A DNA stretch of 64,000 nucleotides from Njordibacter sp937773555 (lineage in GTDB: Bacteria; Pseudomonadota; Gammaproteobacteria; Pseudomonadales; Balneatricaceae). The stretch is from NCBI RefSeq assembly GCF_047730085.1, contig NZ_CP159830.1, forward strand, positions 1,860,001-1,924,000, given 5' to 3'. This document shows positions 18,452 through 27,379 of the stretch, piece after piece; position 1 is the stretch's first letter; the number at the start of each line of letters is the position of its first letter. The notes beneath the pieces are model-generated. The model was not told the DNA's origin, did not search any database, and saw nothing but the letters and a program-made list of their open reading frames with translations. The translations under genes were made by a program, and so were the position numbers.

Positions 18452-20851
18452 TTAGTCGCCGTATGGCGTCCAAATATTTTTCACTTGTGTGGCTTGGCGT
18501 AAAAACTCCAAACCTTCACTTTGAAGTGGATCAAGCCAATCCCGATCCGTCTCTAAATGAGTCCACATGCGTTTTAAATCTGCAACACTCGCCTGCTCAG
18601 CACATTTGTTGATACTGGCGTCTGCCCAACACCACATAGCGTCCACTTCTGCGTGGCCTGCCAGATGATTAGCAAGGTCTGCTTTTGGACCCGCTAGTAT
18701 GTTTACAACACCCGCGGGAATATCAGAGGTTTCTAGCACTTGCACAAGCTCTAGTGCAATACTTGGGTAGCGTTCACTGGCTACTAAAACCACACAATTC
18801 CCCATGGCAATCGCTGGAGCCATAAGCGCAATGGTAGATATAAGCGGTTGATTTTTCGGTGTAATTAATCCTATCACTCCTACAGGTTCAGGCAAAGCCA
18901 AAGTGACACCACGGTAGGGTGCATTATGCACTGCACCGTCATACTTGTCTGTCCATGCGGCATAGGTAAACAGACAAGAGAGTGCCCCGTCGAACTCTGC
19001 TTGAGCTTGCATTTGGTTATAGCCACACACTTTTTGCAATCGTTCAAGCCACTCACTTTCTCGTTGTGAGAGATTTTCTGCCAAAAAGTAGATGACCTGC
19101 GCACGTCCATGTGCTGTTTGTTGCGCCCATGAAGATGCTTTTAAGGCGCCCGATACTGCATTACGAATATCCTTGCGGCCACCAACACCGACCATAACAG
19201 CACCACTGCCATCATTGTTATAGCAGGCTTGGCTATGGCCAGAATCTGGCCTTACCTGCTTACCAGCCAGATAAAACTTTAGCGTTCGATCAATCGATAA
19301 TTTACTAACTACAGGTTGTGTAGGTGAAGGTTTAGCCAAGGCTGGCACATCAGGTGTAACCATGGTTGTTAGGCCAGCAGGGGTTAGGTATTCATATAAA
19401 CCTTCTTTGCCACCCTCGCGCCCAAAGCCAGATTCCTTAACACCTCCGAAACCACACGCTGCATCAAATTGATTATGGTTGTTGATCCAAACCACGCCCG
19501 CTTTAAGTTTAGGCGCTACATCCATAGCCCGGTTTATATTTTCACTCCAAACACTGGCGGCTAGGCCATACCGGCTATTGTTAGCCAAAACCACAGCCTC
19601 TGCTTGCGTGCGGAAGGTCATGGACACTAGCACAGGACCAAATATTTCCTCTTGCACTAAGGGATGACTTGAATCCACGTCCGTCACTAGGGTGGGTGGA
19701 TAATAATTTGTTGATGAGTCCTGAGCGTGAGCTTGAAAAAGCTCACCACCTTCTTGCAACCCTTCACTAACTAACTGACTTACTCGGTTAAATTGCTGCC
19801 GGCTCACTAAACTGCCTACATCTATAGACTTGTCCAGAGGAGACCCTTGGCGCAGCTGCTGCATGCGCTGCTTCAATTTAGCATGCAACTGTTTAGCTAC
19901 TGGCGCTTGGACCAGCAATCTTGATCCAGCACAGCAGACTTCTCCTTGGTTAAACCAAATAGAGTCTACAAGGCCTTCAACAGCAGCATCTAAATCGGCA
20001 TCTTCAAATACGACAAAGGCTGATTTTCCACCCAGTTCCAAAGTTAGTTTCTTACCTTGGCCTGCCGTCGCAAGGCGAATAGCTCGGCCAACAGCAGTAG
20101 ACCCAGTAAAGGCAACCTTGTTCACACCGTTATGGGCAGCAAGAGTTGCGCCAGTGGCGCCAGCACCATTAATAATATTCACCACACCTTGTGGCACGCC
20201 AGATTCATGGCAAATTTGGGCAAACAGCATCGCTGTTAAAGGCGTTTGCTCTGCGGGTTTAATCACAATGGTATTGCCCATGGCAATGGCAGGAGCCACT
20301 TTCCATGACAACATCAGTAAAGGAAAATTCCAAGGGATAATTTGAGCGGCTACACCCACTGGCCTATGGTTGGGGAATTCCTGAGCTTGTAATTTTGCCC
20401 AGCCCGCATGATGATAAAAATGACGTATGGCAAGGGGAATATCTGCATCTCGACTTTCCCGAATAGGCTTTCCGTTGTCTAAGGTTTCTAGCACAGCGGC
20501 TAAACGAGCATACTTTTGTAAATTACGCGCTAAGGCATAAAGTATTTTTGCCCGACCCAAGCCGCCCAAGGCCCACCAACCTGCTTGTGCCTCACGAGCG
20601 CTACTCACTGCTGTGTTTATTTGCTCACTCGTAGCTACTTCGATTTGCGCTAACACTTCTGAGGTGGAGGGATTACACACATCTACTAGCGTGGCACCTA
20701 GCTCACTGACAAAAGCACCATTAATGTAGTGACCAAAACGGCGCTCGTTTTGCTGCAGCCACGCCTGTGCTTGGCTATCACTTTCTAAGGCTTGGCTATA
20801 ATTAAGTTGCTCAAATTCTTCAGTCAATGTCATCTTTGTCATAGTTGTCAT
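18452..20851 (-). CDS. ALDH16-like double-domain aldehyde dehydrogenase
   Basis: 799-residue protein. Residues about 40-505 are a complete ALDH with Rossmann motif FTGSTAVG (248-255), general-base Glu272 in LELGGKS and nucleophile Cys306 in NQGEVCCAGSR. Residues about 525-799 form a second, shortened ALDH-like domain without a recognisable catalytic Cys or Glu. This architecture and length match the ALDH16 family. An AGGA ribosome site precedes the ATG. It sits directly between deoC and the nucleoside-binding-protein gene; I infer that it oxidises the acetaldehyde released by DeoC to acetate, protecting the cell and recovering carbon. Substrate is not provable from sequence. Confidence 0.82.
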   Translation of the reverse strand: MTTMTKMTLTEEFEQLNYSQALESDSQAQAWLQQNERRFGHYINGAFVSELGATLVDVCNPSTSEVLAQIEVATSEQINTAVSSAREAQAGWWALGGLGRAKILYALARNLQKYARLAAVLETLDNGKPIRESRDADIPLAIRHFYHHAGWAKLQAQEFPNHRPVGVAAQIIPWNFPLLMLSWKVAPAIAMGNTIVIKPAEQTPLTAMLFAQICHESGVPQGVVNIINGAGATGATLAAHNGVNKVAFTGSTAVGRAIRLATAGQGKKLTLELGGKSAFVVFEDADLDAAVEGLVDSIWFNQGEVCCAGSRLLVQAPVAKQLHAKLKQRMQQLRQGSPLDKSIDVGSLVSRQQFNRVSQLVSEGLQEGGELFQAHAQDSSTNYYPPTLVTDVDSSHPLVQEEIFGPVLVSMTFRTQAEAVVLANNSRYGLAASVWSENINRAMDVAPKLKAGVVWINNHNQFDAACGFGGVKESGFGREGGKEGLYEYLTPAGLTTMVTPDVPALAKPSPTQPVVSKLSIDRTLKFYLAGKQVRPDSGHSQACYNNDGSGAVMVGVGGRKDIRNAVSGALKASSWAQQTAHGRAQVIYFLAENLSQRESEWLERLQKVCGYNQMQAQAEFDGALSCLFTYAAWTDKYDGAVHNAPYRGVTLALPEPVGVIGLITPKNQPLISTIALMAPAIAMGNCVVLVASERYPSIALELVQVLETSDIPAGVVNILAGPKADLANHLAGHAEVDAMWCWADASINKCAEQASVADLKRMWTHLETDRDWLDPLQSEGLEFLRQATQVKNIWTPYGD

Positions 20852-20872
20852 AGTAAACGTCCTGTGCCTTAT

Positions 20873-21955
20873 TTACGCCAAAGCGTGTCGATAAGCTGCT
20901 GAGTAGTAACCACTTTCGTAATGATCTAGCTGGCGCTCTATATCTCCAAGCAAACTTGAGGCACCAAAACGAAACAGATCAGGCTCTAACCAACGCCGGC
21001 CCAATTCTTCTTGCATCATGGTCATATAAAGTAGGGCAGTTTTGCTATCACTCACCCCACCAGCAGGCTTAAAGCCAATATAACAGCCCGTAAGCTTGTA
21101 ATAATCACGGATCATTCGCACCATTACTAAACTAACTGGTAGCGTTGCATTTTCTGTTTCTTTACCCGTAGAAGTCTTAATAAAATCTGCCCCAGCCATC
21201 ATACAAACCATTGAAGCTTTAGCAATATTGCCTAAGTGGCCTAATTCGCCAGTGGCTAAAATAGTTTTTAAATGCGCTGGACCACAGGCTTTGCGAAAGG
21301 CTTTAACCTCATCATATAACGCTTGCCAATTACCTTCCAACACATGCCTTCGGCTAATGACAATATCAATTTCATCCGCTCCAGCAGCCACAGAGTATTC
21401 TATTTCAGCAATACGTAATGGCAATGGAGACAGGCCAGCTGGAAAACCAGTAGACACAACAGCCAAGTGAATACCCGTGCCTGCGAGGCTTGAGCATGCC
21501 GCACTAAGCATTTCGTGATACACACAAACTGCCGCCGTAGATAAATTAAGTGATTCAATACCCAAACGTCGCTGTAAGTCTGTGCCTACAGGCTTTTTAG
21601 CCTTACTACACAAGCGTTTTACTCGGTCTTGGGTATCATCGCCAGACAAAGTGGTAAGGTCTATTAAGCTAATGGCCTTAAGCAGCCATGCAGCCTGTTG
21701 TTGCTTTTTAATACTGCGGCGAGCGCCATAGCTTGCACAACGTCGTTCAACAGCACTTTTATTGACCCGGATTTTATCTAGCTGCTGCAAATCTAAAACC
21801 GTACCTTCGTTGCGTACTAAACTATCATGGTCTCGCGTGTGGCTAACACCATCAGTATCAGCTAAATGGTCAACAGACTTAACCAAACTAATAGCTGCTG
21901 CCGCAACGTGCTCAGCCACTTCTCCAGAAACCTGTGTTGGCACTTGTGTTGACAT
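20873..21955 (-). CDS. deoC: Deoxyribose-phosphate aldolase (long, DERA-like)
   Basis: 360-residue class I aldolase splitting 2-deoxyribose-5-phosphate into glyceraldehyde-3-phosphate and acetaldehyde. Schiff-base Lys260 is in DFIKTSTGKET, Lys296 in GFKPAGG, and an Asp near 197 in EIDIVI. It carries an N-terminal extension of roughly 90 residues compared with E. coli DeoC; the ISLIDLTTLSGDD and RLCSKAKKP segments resemble the longer animal-type DERA more than the short bacterial form. The ATG follows the regulator stop codon with no gap (TAGATG), so translation is coupled. Confidence 0.93.
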   Translation of the reverse strand: MSTQVPTQVSGEVAEHVAAAAISLVKSVDHLADTDGVSHTRDHDSLVRNEGTVLDLQQLDKIRVNKSAVERRCASYGARRSIKKQQQAAWLLKAISLIDLTTLSGDDTQDRVKRLCSKAKKPVGTDLQRRLGIESLNLSTAAVCVYHEMLSAACSSLAGTGIHLAVVSTGFPAGLSPLPLRIAEIEYSVAAGADEIDIVISRRHVLEGNWQALYDEVKAFRKACGPAHLKTILATGELGHLGNIAKASMVCMMAGADFIKTSTGKETENATLPVSLVMVRMIRDYYKLTGCYIGFKPAGGVSDSKTALLYMTMMQEELGRRWLEPDLFRFGASSLLGDIERQLDHYESGYYSAAYRHALA

Positions 21956-22948
21956 CTATTTAAACTCCATTAAGGAAACTAATTTTTCAGCAGTGGCTTC
22001 ACCCATGACAAGATCTGTAACCAAACCAGAGCGCAATGCGCCAAGTAAAGCCAATTCCTTACCTAAGCCACCCGCTACAGCAACAACACGCTTGCCCGCC
22101 ATTTCTGCCGCGTTAATACCCAAACCATGACCGTTTAAAGGGTGATCAACAAGGTTACCCAATATGTCGTAAAAACTACCTATTAGGTCACATACAGCTC
22201 CAGCTGAACGAAGTTCTTCTAGGTCGTTATCTGTGACTAAACCCACGCTATGTAGGTAGTGATTGGTTTTTAGTCCACCAATACCTACCGCGTATAAATT
22301 AGCGTTGCGCGCTAAATTTAAGCTAAATTGCACACTGGCTTGAGCCATCAACATTTCATGCTCTTGGTCATCACGAGCCAAATAGGGTACCGGCATAAAA
22401 TAACCTTCCCCTCCCGTACGCTCAACAAACTGCTGCACTACGTCTAAGCGGTTGGCTGAAAATTTACGCGTAAAGCTACCAGAAACAGACGCAAACGTAA
22501 GGTCTGAACGATTTATTTTAGGAAGTCTCTCCGCTAACGCTGAAAGCGACCGACCTTTGCCGATGCCCACACAAGAAGAGTGTGGCAACTGGTTGAGAAG
22601 ATTATAGAAAAAGCGTGCAGCACCAGCACCAACCTCATTAAAATCGGCCTCTTTATCGTCTGCATTCATATGGTCTGAAGGAGCAATTAGACATGAGCTC
22701 AGGTTAAATTTGCTCGCCAATTGCTCTTCTAACGCAACGCAGCGAGCAGGCTCACCTTCTATGAATATTTTTACCATACCCTGTTGTTGAGCAAGCTGAA
22801 TAAGTCGGTGAGCTTTAACAGGAGATACGGCTAAGCGCTTGGCCACTTCACCTTGGGTATAGCCGCCAATAAAGGACAGCCAGGCAGCCCTTGTAGCAAG
22901 GTCTAACTGCTGCGCATCAACTTGTTGCTTTGAGTGTTTAGAATTCAT
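21956..22948 (-). CDS. SorC/DeoR-type transcriptional regulator of nucleoside catabolism
   Basis: 330-residue regulator of the SorC family, to which B. subtilis DeoR belongs. Residues about 20-60 form a helix-turn-helix (YTQGEVAKRLAVSPVKAHRLIQ); the rest is the sugar-phosphate-binding domain with GIGKGRSLSALAERLP and VAVAGGLGKELALLGALRSG. It is coupled to deoC, the most likely target being the deoC-to-add operon with deoxyribose-5-phosphate as inducer (inferred from B. subtilis DeoR). The start has no recognisable Shine-Dalgarno sequence; a perfect palindrome sits about a dozen bases upstream, which suggests autoregulation. Confidence 0.85.
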   Translation of the reverse strand: MNSKHSKQQVDAQQLDLATRAAWLSFIGGYTQGEVAKRLAVSPVKAHRLIQLAQQQGMVKIFIEGEPARCVALEEQLASKFNLSSCLIAPSDHMNADDKEADFNEVGAGAARFFYNLLNQLPHSSCVGIGKGRSLSALAERLPKINRSDLTFASVSGSFTRKFSANRLDVVQQFVERTGGEGYFMPVPYLARDDQEHEMLMAQASVQFSLNLARNANLYAVGIGGLKTNHYLHSVGLVTDNDLEELRSAGAVCDLIGSFYDILGNLVDHPLNGHGLGINAAEMAGKRVVAVAGGLGKELALLGALRSGLVTDLVMGEATAEKLVSLMEFK

Positions 22949-22959
22949 AGTGAAAAATA

Positions 22960-22974
22960 TTACACTAAGTGTAA
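22960..22974. promoter_or_regulatory. Palindromic operator candidate upstream of the SorC-type regulator
   Basis: TTACACTAAGTGTAA is a perfect palindrome with seven-base arms and one central base. It lies in the 42-base gap between the amidohydrolase stop and the regulator start, only 11 bases from the start codon, where bound protein would block transcription. Position and symmetry suggest the autoregulatory site of the SorC-family protein. I saw no second copy near the binding-protein or transporter genes. Confidence 0.5.
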
Positions 22975-22990
22975 AATTTATACCATTACT

Positions 22991-24196
22991 TTATTCACAA
23001 ACAATGCCACCCTTGCCTAAACGAGCCTCAACTAACCTTACCCATAAGCTTGCACCAATAGGAATTAAGGCATCGTTAAAATCATAGCTTGGGTTATGTA
23101 AGGTACACGGTCCCATACCATGCAAAAGATCACGGTGATCTCCATCACCATTACCTAAAGCGAAGTAGCACCCTGGTTTTTCTTGTAAAAAGAAACTAAA
23201 GTCCTCAGAACCCATGGTTGGAGTAAAGTCCACTACCTTGTCTTGGCCTAATAAATTTTCCGCAACTTCTCGCATATAGTGCACTTGAGGTGCATGGTTT
23301 ATAGTAGCAGGGTAAGCTCTTCTAAAATCAAGCTGGCCTTCACAATCAAAGGCTAAACAAAGGTCTTGAGAGATTTTTGCCATGCGTTTTTCAACAGCTT
23401 GCAAGACCTCCTCAGAGAAACAGCGCACGGTGCCTTCGATCACACAATCGTCAGCAATAATATTAGTAGCATCGCCACAGTGGATTTTAGTAACAGATAA
23501 AACGATAGAATCTAACGGGTTGATGTTGCGCGTGACTATGGATTGCAACCCTTGCACAAGCTGGCAGGCCACCAACAAAGGGTCTACGCCCAGTTGAGGC
23601 ATAGCTGCATGAGCGCCCTTACCTACTACTTTAATTTTAAATTCACTGGCTGAAGCCATCATGGCGCCTGCTACTATGCCCACAGAGCCTTGCGGGTAAC
23701 CAGGCCAATTGTGATAACCGTAGATTTCATCAATTGAAAAACGCTCAAATAAGCCATCGTCTATCATGGCTTTAGCGCCCGCTCCTCCTTCCTCTGCTGG
23801 TTGAAAAATTAAATAAACTGTACCAGAAAAATCACGATTTTTTGCTAGGTAACCGGCCGCACAAAGCAGTGTGGCTGTGTGCCCATCATGGCCACAAGCA
23901 TGCATTTTTCCAGCATATTGGCTCCGATGCTCAAATTGATTACGCTCTTGTAATGGTAAGGCGTCCATGTCTGCTCTTAGTGCAATACCTGCACCAGACT
24001 TTAGGCCTTTGATCACCCCCACAACTCCAGTGACACCAATGCTTTGATGTACTTCTATGCCCATCGCAGTCAGCTGGTCTACAACAATTTTTGCAGTGCG
24101 GTGTTCTGAATAGCTTAGTTCAGGGTGAGCATGAATATCACGCCGAATCGCTTTATAGGTTTCAGCTTCTGCAACGATTGGAGCAAGTAGTGTCAT
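22991..24196 (-). CDS. M20-family amidohydrolase (hippurate/N-acyl-amino-acid hydrolase-like)
   Basis: 401-residue zinc amidohydrolase of the M20D type. Metal-binding motifs: HACGHDGHTATLL (about residue 103), QPAEEGGAGAKAM and the C-terminal MGSEDFSFFLQEKPG. A GAGGC ribosome site precedes the ATG. Family members hydrolyse N-acyl or N-carbamoyl amino acids, hippurate or auxin conjugates. It is the most upstream gene of the minus-strand nucleoside run, 42 bases before the regulator; whether it acts on an amide from base degradation or is only a neighbour cannot be decided. Confidence 0.85.
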   Translation of the reverse strand: MTLLAPIVAEAETYKAIRRDIHAHPELSYSEHRTAKIVVDQLTAMGIEVHQSIGVTGVVGVIKGLKSGAGIALRADMDALPLQERNQFEHRSQYAGKMHACGHDGHTATLLCAAGYLAKNRDFSGTVYLIFQPAEEGGAGAKAMIDDGLFERFSIDEIYGYHNWPGYPQGSVGIVAGAMMASASEFKIKVVGKGAHAAMPQLGVDPLLVACQLVQGLQSIVTRNINPLDSIVLSVTKIHCGDATNIIADDCVIEGTVRCFSEEVLQAVEKRMAKISQDLCLAFDCEGQLDFRRAYPATINHAPQVHYMREVAENLLGQDKVVDFTPTMGSEDFSFFLQEKPGCYFALGNGDGDHRDLLHGMGPCTLHNPSYDFNDALIPIGASLWVRLVEARLGKGGIVCE

Positions 24197-24560
24197 AAAT
24201 GTGCCTCAAATTTTTACTTGATCTAAATTAAGATTTTTGTCATGGCAGCATATCGTAATTAAAGTGCCAGTCAAGAGTAAACCAAAGCCCAAAGACAATA
24301 ACATTAATGGTAACATCTGTTGCAGTAAAGCAAACTTATTCATCACTAAACACACACTTAATAAGCTAGGGAATAAGTTGCGCCAGCAGGTTTCTTTCTT
24401 TAAAGTAAGGAACCAGATCAGCTCATTAGCAGAGCAACTTGTGGCAACGGGCCAAAGGTCGCTGCTAGCCATTCGGTTAGACGCGCTAATGTGCCGGCAG
24501 CACTGGGCTTAGACATGGGCAATGGTGCTGAACTCCACTTTGGTTTACTTAGGAAATATT
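24197..24560. other. Intergenic region with a possible 45-residue membrane peptide
   Basis: This 364-base region separates the minus-strand amidohydrolase from the plus-strand AsnC-domain gene and must hold their divergent promoters. On the minus strand 24343-24206 an open frame beginning MNKFALLQQM encodes 45 residues with one strongly hydrophobic stretch (residues about 4-34). It ends nine bases before the amidohydrolase start, as a coupled leader would. There is no Shine-Dalgarno sequence, so the peptide may be chance. Nothing else was recognised. Confidence 0.3.
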
Positions 24561-24797
24561 ATGACCTGTGTCTTTGTTCAAATTCGTTGCAACCCAGGTA
24601 AGACCTATGCGGTAGCTGATGCAATTTATGAGCGTGAAATTGCCTCTGAACTTTATTCAACCAGTGGCGATTATGACTTACTAATGAAGCTTTACATCCC
24701 TTCAGAAGAGGATGTAGGTAGGTACATTAATGATCGACTGTTAACGATAGATGGCATTTCTAGGTCTCTCACCACACTCACGTTTAAAGCCTTTTAA
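24561..24797 (+). CDS. Stand-alone AsnC/Lrp ligand-binding (RAM) domain protein
   Basis: 78-residue protein consisting only of the alpha-beta ligand-binding domain of Lrp/AsnC regulators; the N-terminal helix-turn-helix is absent. TCVFVQIRCNPGKT at the start, the TSGDYDLLMKL core and the LTTLTF end are typical. The ATG at 24561 has an AGGAA site; the longer frame adds 13 residues without support. Such proteins oligomerise and bind amino acids, or pair with full-length Lrp members. It ends two bases before hrpB, so the two are translated together. Confidence 0.82.
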   Translation: MTCVFVQIRCNPGKTYAVADAIYEREIASELYSTSGDYDLLMKLYIPSEEDVGRYINDRLLTIDGISRSLTTLTFKAF

Positions 24798-24799
24798 CT

Positions 24800-27358
24800 A
24801 TGGCCCTAGCACCTACCTCACTACCCATTGATGAGGTGCTTCCCACCCTGTGCCAGAAACTAGAAAAACACCATCAAGTGGTGCTTATTGCGCCGCCAGG
24901 CGCTGGCAAAACCACCCGCGTACCTTTGGTAATACTCCAAGCCCCTTGGTTGGGCCGGCAAAAGATACTGCTCATTGAACCCCGCCGCATTGCCACCCTT
25001 GCCACCGCACATTTTTTATCCAAAAGCCTGCAACAACCCTGCGGTCAAACCGTAGGTTATCGTATGCGGTTGGACACCAAGATAAGTTCACATACCCGTA
25101 TTGAGGTGATCACCCACGGGGTTTTATTGCGCATGCTGCAACAAGACCCAAGCCTTGAGGGCATAGGTGCTGTTATCTTTGATGAGTTTCACGAACGCAG
25201 CTTAGATGGTGATTTAAGTTTAGCCATGTGTCTTCAGGGCCGTGAATTACTGCGAAATGAAGACCCTCTCAAGCTTATCATCATGTCTGCCACTATGGAC
25301 GCTAAAAGCGTAAGCCAATTACTTGATAACGCACCTATCGTAGTTAGCCAAGGACGCCAATTCCCAGTTACCACACACCAGGTGTGCCCTGCTCCAAGCC
25401 AAGGTCAAATCTATAACGCGCTCTATGACACGGTAGCCCAGGCGTTGGCCAACCACCAAGGCAGTTTGCTAATTTTTTTACCTGGCCGTGGGGAAATACA
25501 TCGAGCTCAAGACCAACTGGCTAGCCTGTGTACATCTCAAATCGAGCTCTTTGCTCTCTATGGGGAGCTCCCTATGGAACAGCAGCAACTGGCCATTAGC
25601 CCAGCAGCTAAGGGCAAACGAAAGATTGTTTTAGCTACTAATATTGCCGAAACCAGTCTCACAATCGAAGGTATAGAGTGTGTAATTGATCTGGGCCTAT
25701 CGCGCCAAATGGCCTATGACACACGCACAGGCCTAAGCCGTCTAAGGACCGTAAAGGTGTCCCGTGCTCAAGCCACACAGCGTGCCGGCCGTGCTGGTCG
25801 ATTAAGTGCAGGCACCTGCTATCGCTTGTGGAGTGACACAGAGCAACAAGGCTTAGCCCCTCACGCGTCCGTAGAAATAAAACAAACTGATTTAACTAAT
25901 TTATGCTTACAGTTATATGCCTTCGGATGTGCTGATCCCGATGAAATGAGGTGGATGGACCCACCTCCACAAGGCCCATGGCAAAAGGCTGAGCAGCTTC
26001 TGACAGAGCTTGGGGGGCTAATGTCTTCAGCCCAGGGCCTAGTGATCACGCCCCACGGACAAAGGATGAGCCAGTTACCTTTATCCCCGCGCCTAGGCCA
26101 CTTATTAATCACTGCACAACGCTATAACGCACTGCTATTGGGCTGCCAATTGGTGGCACTGCTCAGTGAAAAAGACCCTTTAGCAACACGCTCAGGAAAT
26201 GATTATGACTTAATGCTTCGTGTTAATTGGCTAAACAGTAATAAGCCTATTCAACCAAATCTTATGGGCATACGACAGCGAGTCACTAAGCAAGCCACAC
26301 GATTATTTAGCCAAATGCCACAGGACTTCGCACCACCAATTGCTCACACCTACAACCAAAGCGAAGTAGCCGCTATTTTGGTTGCTCATGCTTGGCCAGA
26401 ACGCATTGCTCAGCAAACATCAGACACAAAACAATACAAACTAGCCAATGGCAAACGGGTGACATGCCAGCAGTCAAATGGTGGTTCACCATGGCTAGCG
26501 GTTGCCAGTACCATCGGTTTTGAACATAAAACAGGTGATAATGCTCAACGCCTTTGTTTGGCTGTAGCGTTACCATATCATTTATTTTCAGGGCCTTTAA
26601 AGCACCTCACACAAGAACAAACCAACATCTTCTGGCATGAGCAATATGACCGTCTTATTGCCGAACAGCATACCCAAGTAGGGCAACTACAAATTAATAC
26701 TCAGCGCATCACTAAAATAGACCCTCAGGTTAGGATTGATGCAACTTGTCGCTATATAGCACAGTTAAAATTATCGCCATTGAACTGGGATAAAGACACC
26801 CTTAACTTACAAGCTAAGGTACAGTTATTGCACCAAAGCTACCCCAGTAGCAAAGGAACACTTAACCCTTGGCCTAACGTATCACCTCAAAGGTTAACTG
26901 AAACCTTATCAGATTGGCTTGGACCATTTTTAGACACAGCCACTCATGTTCAAGACCTTAAGCGCTTAAATTTAAAACAAATTTTGTCTAATCTTTTGCC
27001 TTGGCCTTTACCCAATCAGCTAGAACAGCTTGCGCCTGCTCGTTTCACCGTGCCGTCAGGAAATGCACACACGATTGATTACAGCCAGAACCCACCGGTC
27101 TTGGCTGTTAAATTACAAGAGTTGTTTGGCATGCAGGAGCCACCCAGCGTGGGCTACGGCACTGCATTGCAAGTGCACCTACTGTCACCTCGTGGGCAGG
27201 TGTTACAAGTGACTCAAGACTTAGCTAATTTTTGGGCTACCGGTTATACCGAAGTTAAAAAAGAAATGAAGGGGCGTTATCCAAGACACCCTTGGCCAGA
27301 TGATCCCACTCAGGCTTTGGCAACAGCTAAAACTAACCGTGCCTTGCGTAAACCTTGA
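24800..27358 (+). CDS. hrpB: ATP-dependent helicase HrpB
   Basis: 852-residue DEAH/RHA-family helicase. Walker A APPGAGKTTRVPL lies near residue 34, Walker B is FDEFHERSLDGDL with the DEFH variant near 128, motif III is MSATMD, and motif VI is RAGRAGRLSAGTCYRLW. The HA2-like and HrpB-specific C-terminal domains fill the remaining half, ending in the family-typical GRYPRHPWPDDP segment. HrpB is a dispensable RNA helicase of unclear role in most Proteobacteria. It follows the AsnC-domain gene by two bases. Confidence 0.95.
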   Translation: MALAPTSLPIDEVLPTLCQKLEKHHQVVLIAPPGAGKTTRVPLVILQAPWLGRQKILLIEPRRIATLATAHFLSKSLQQPCGQTVGYRMRLDTKISSHTRIEVITHGVLLRMLQQDPSLEGIGAVIFDEFHERSLDGDLSLAMCLQGRELLRNEDPLKLIIMSATMDAKSVSQLLDNAPIVVSQGRQFPVTTHQVCPAPSQGQIYNALYDTVAQALANHQGSLLIFLPGRGEIHRAQDQLASLCTSQIELFALYGELPMEQQQLAISPAAKGKRKIVLATNIAETSLTIEGIECVIDLGLSRQMAYDTRTGLSRLRTVKVSRAQATQRAGRAGRLSAGTCYRLWSDTEQQGLAPHASVEIKQTDLTNLCLQLYAFGCADPDEMRWMDPPPQGPWQKAEQLLTELGGLMSSAQGLVITPHGQRMSQLPLSPRLGHLLITAQRYNALLLGCQLVALLSEKDPLATRSGNDYDLMLRVNWLNSNKPIQPNLMGIRQRVTKQATRLFSQMPQDFAPPIAHTYNQSEVAAILVAHAWPERIAQQTSDTKQYKLANGKRVTCQQSNGGSPWLAVASTIGFEHKTGDNAQRLCLAVALPYHLFSGPLKHLTQEQTNIFWHEQYDRLIAEQHTQVGQLQINTQRITKIDPQVRIDATCRYIAQLKLSPLNWDKDTLNLQAKVQLLHQSYPSSKGTLNPWPNVSPQRLTETLSDWLGPFLDTATHVQDLKRLNLKQILSNLLPWPLPNQLEQLAPARFTVPSGNAHTIDYSQNPPVLAVKLQELFGMQEPPSVGYGTALQVHLLSPRGQVLQVTQDLANFWATGYTEVKKEMKGRYPRHPWPDDPTQALATAKTNRALRKP

Positions 27359-27379
27359 GTTCAGTGCTGCTAGACTGGG

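Noticed and set aside
19830..20345. 171-codon open frame antisense to the ALDH16-like gene
   Set aside because: It lies entirely inside a well-supported ALDH coding region, has low-complexity composition and no ribosome site; it is a codon-bias shadow.
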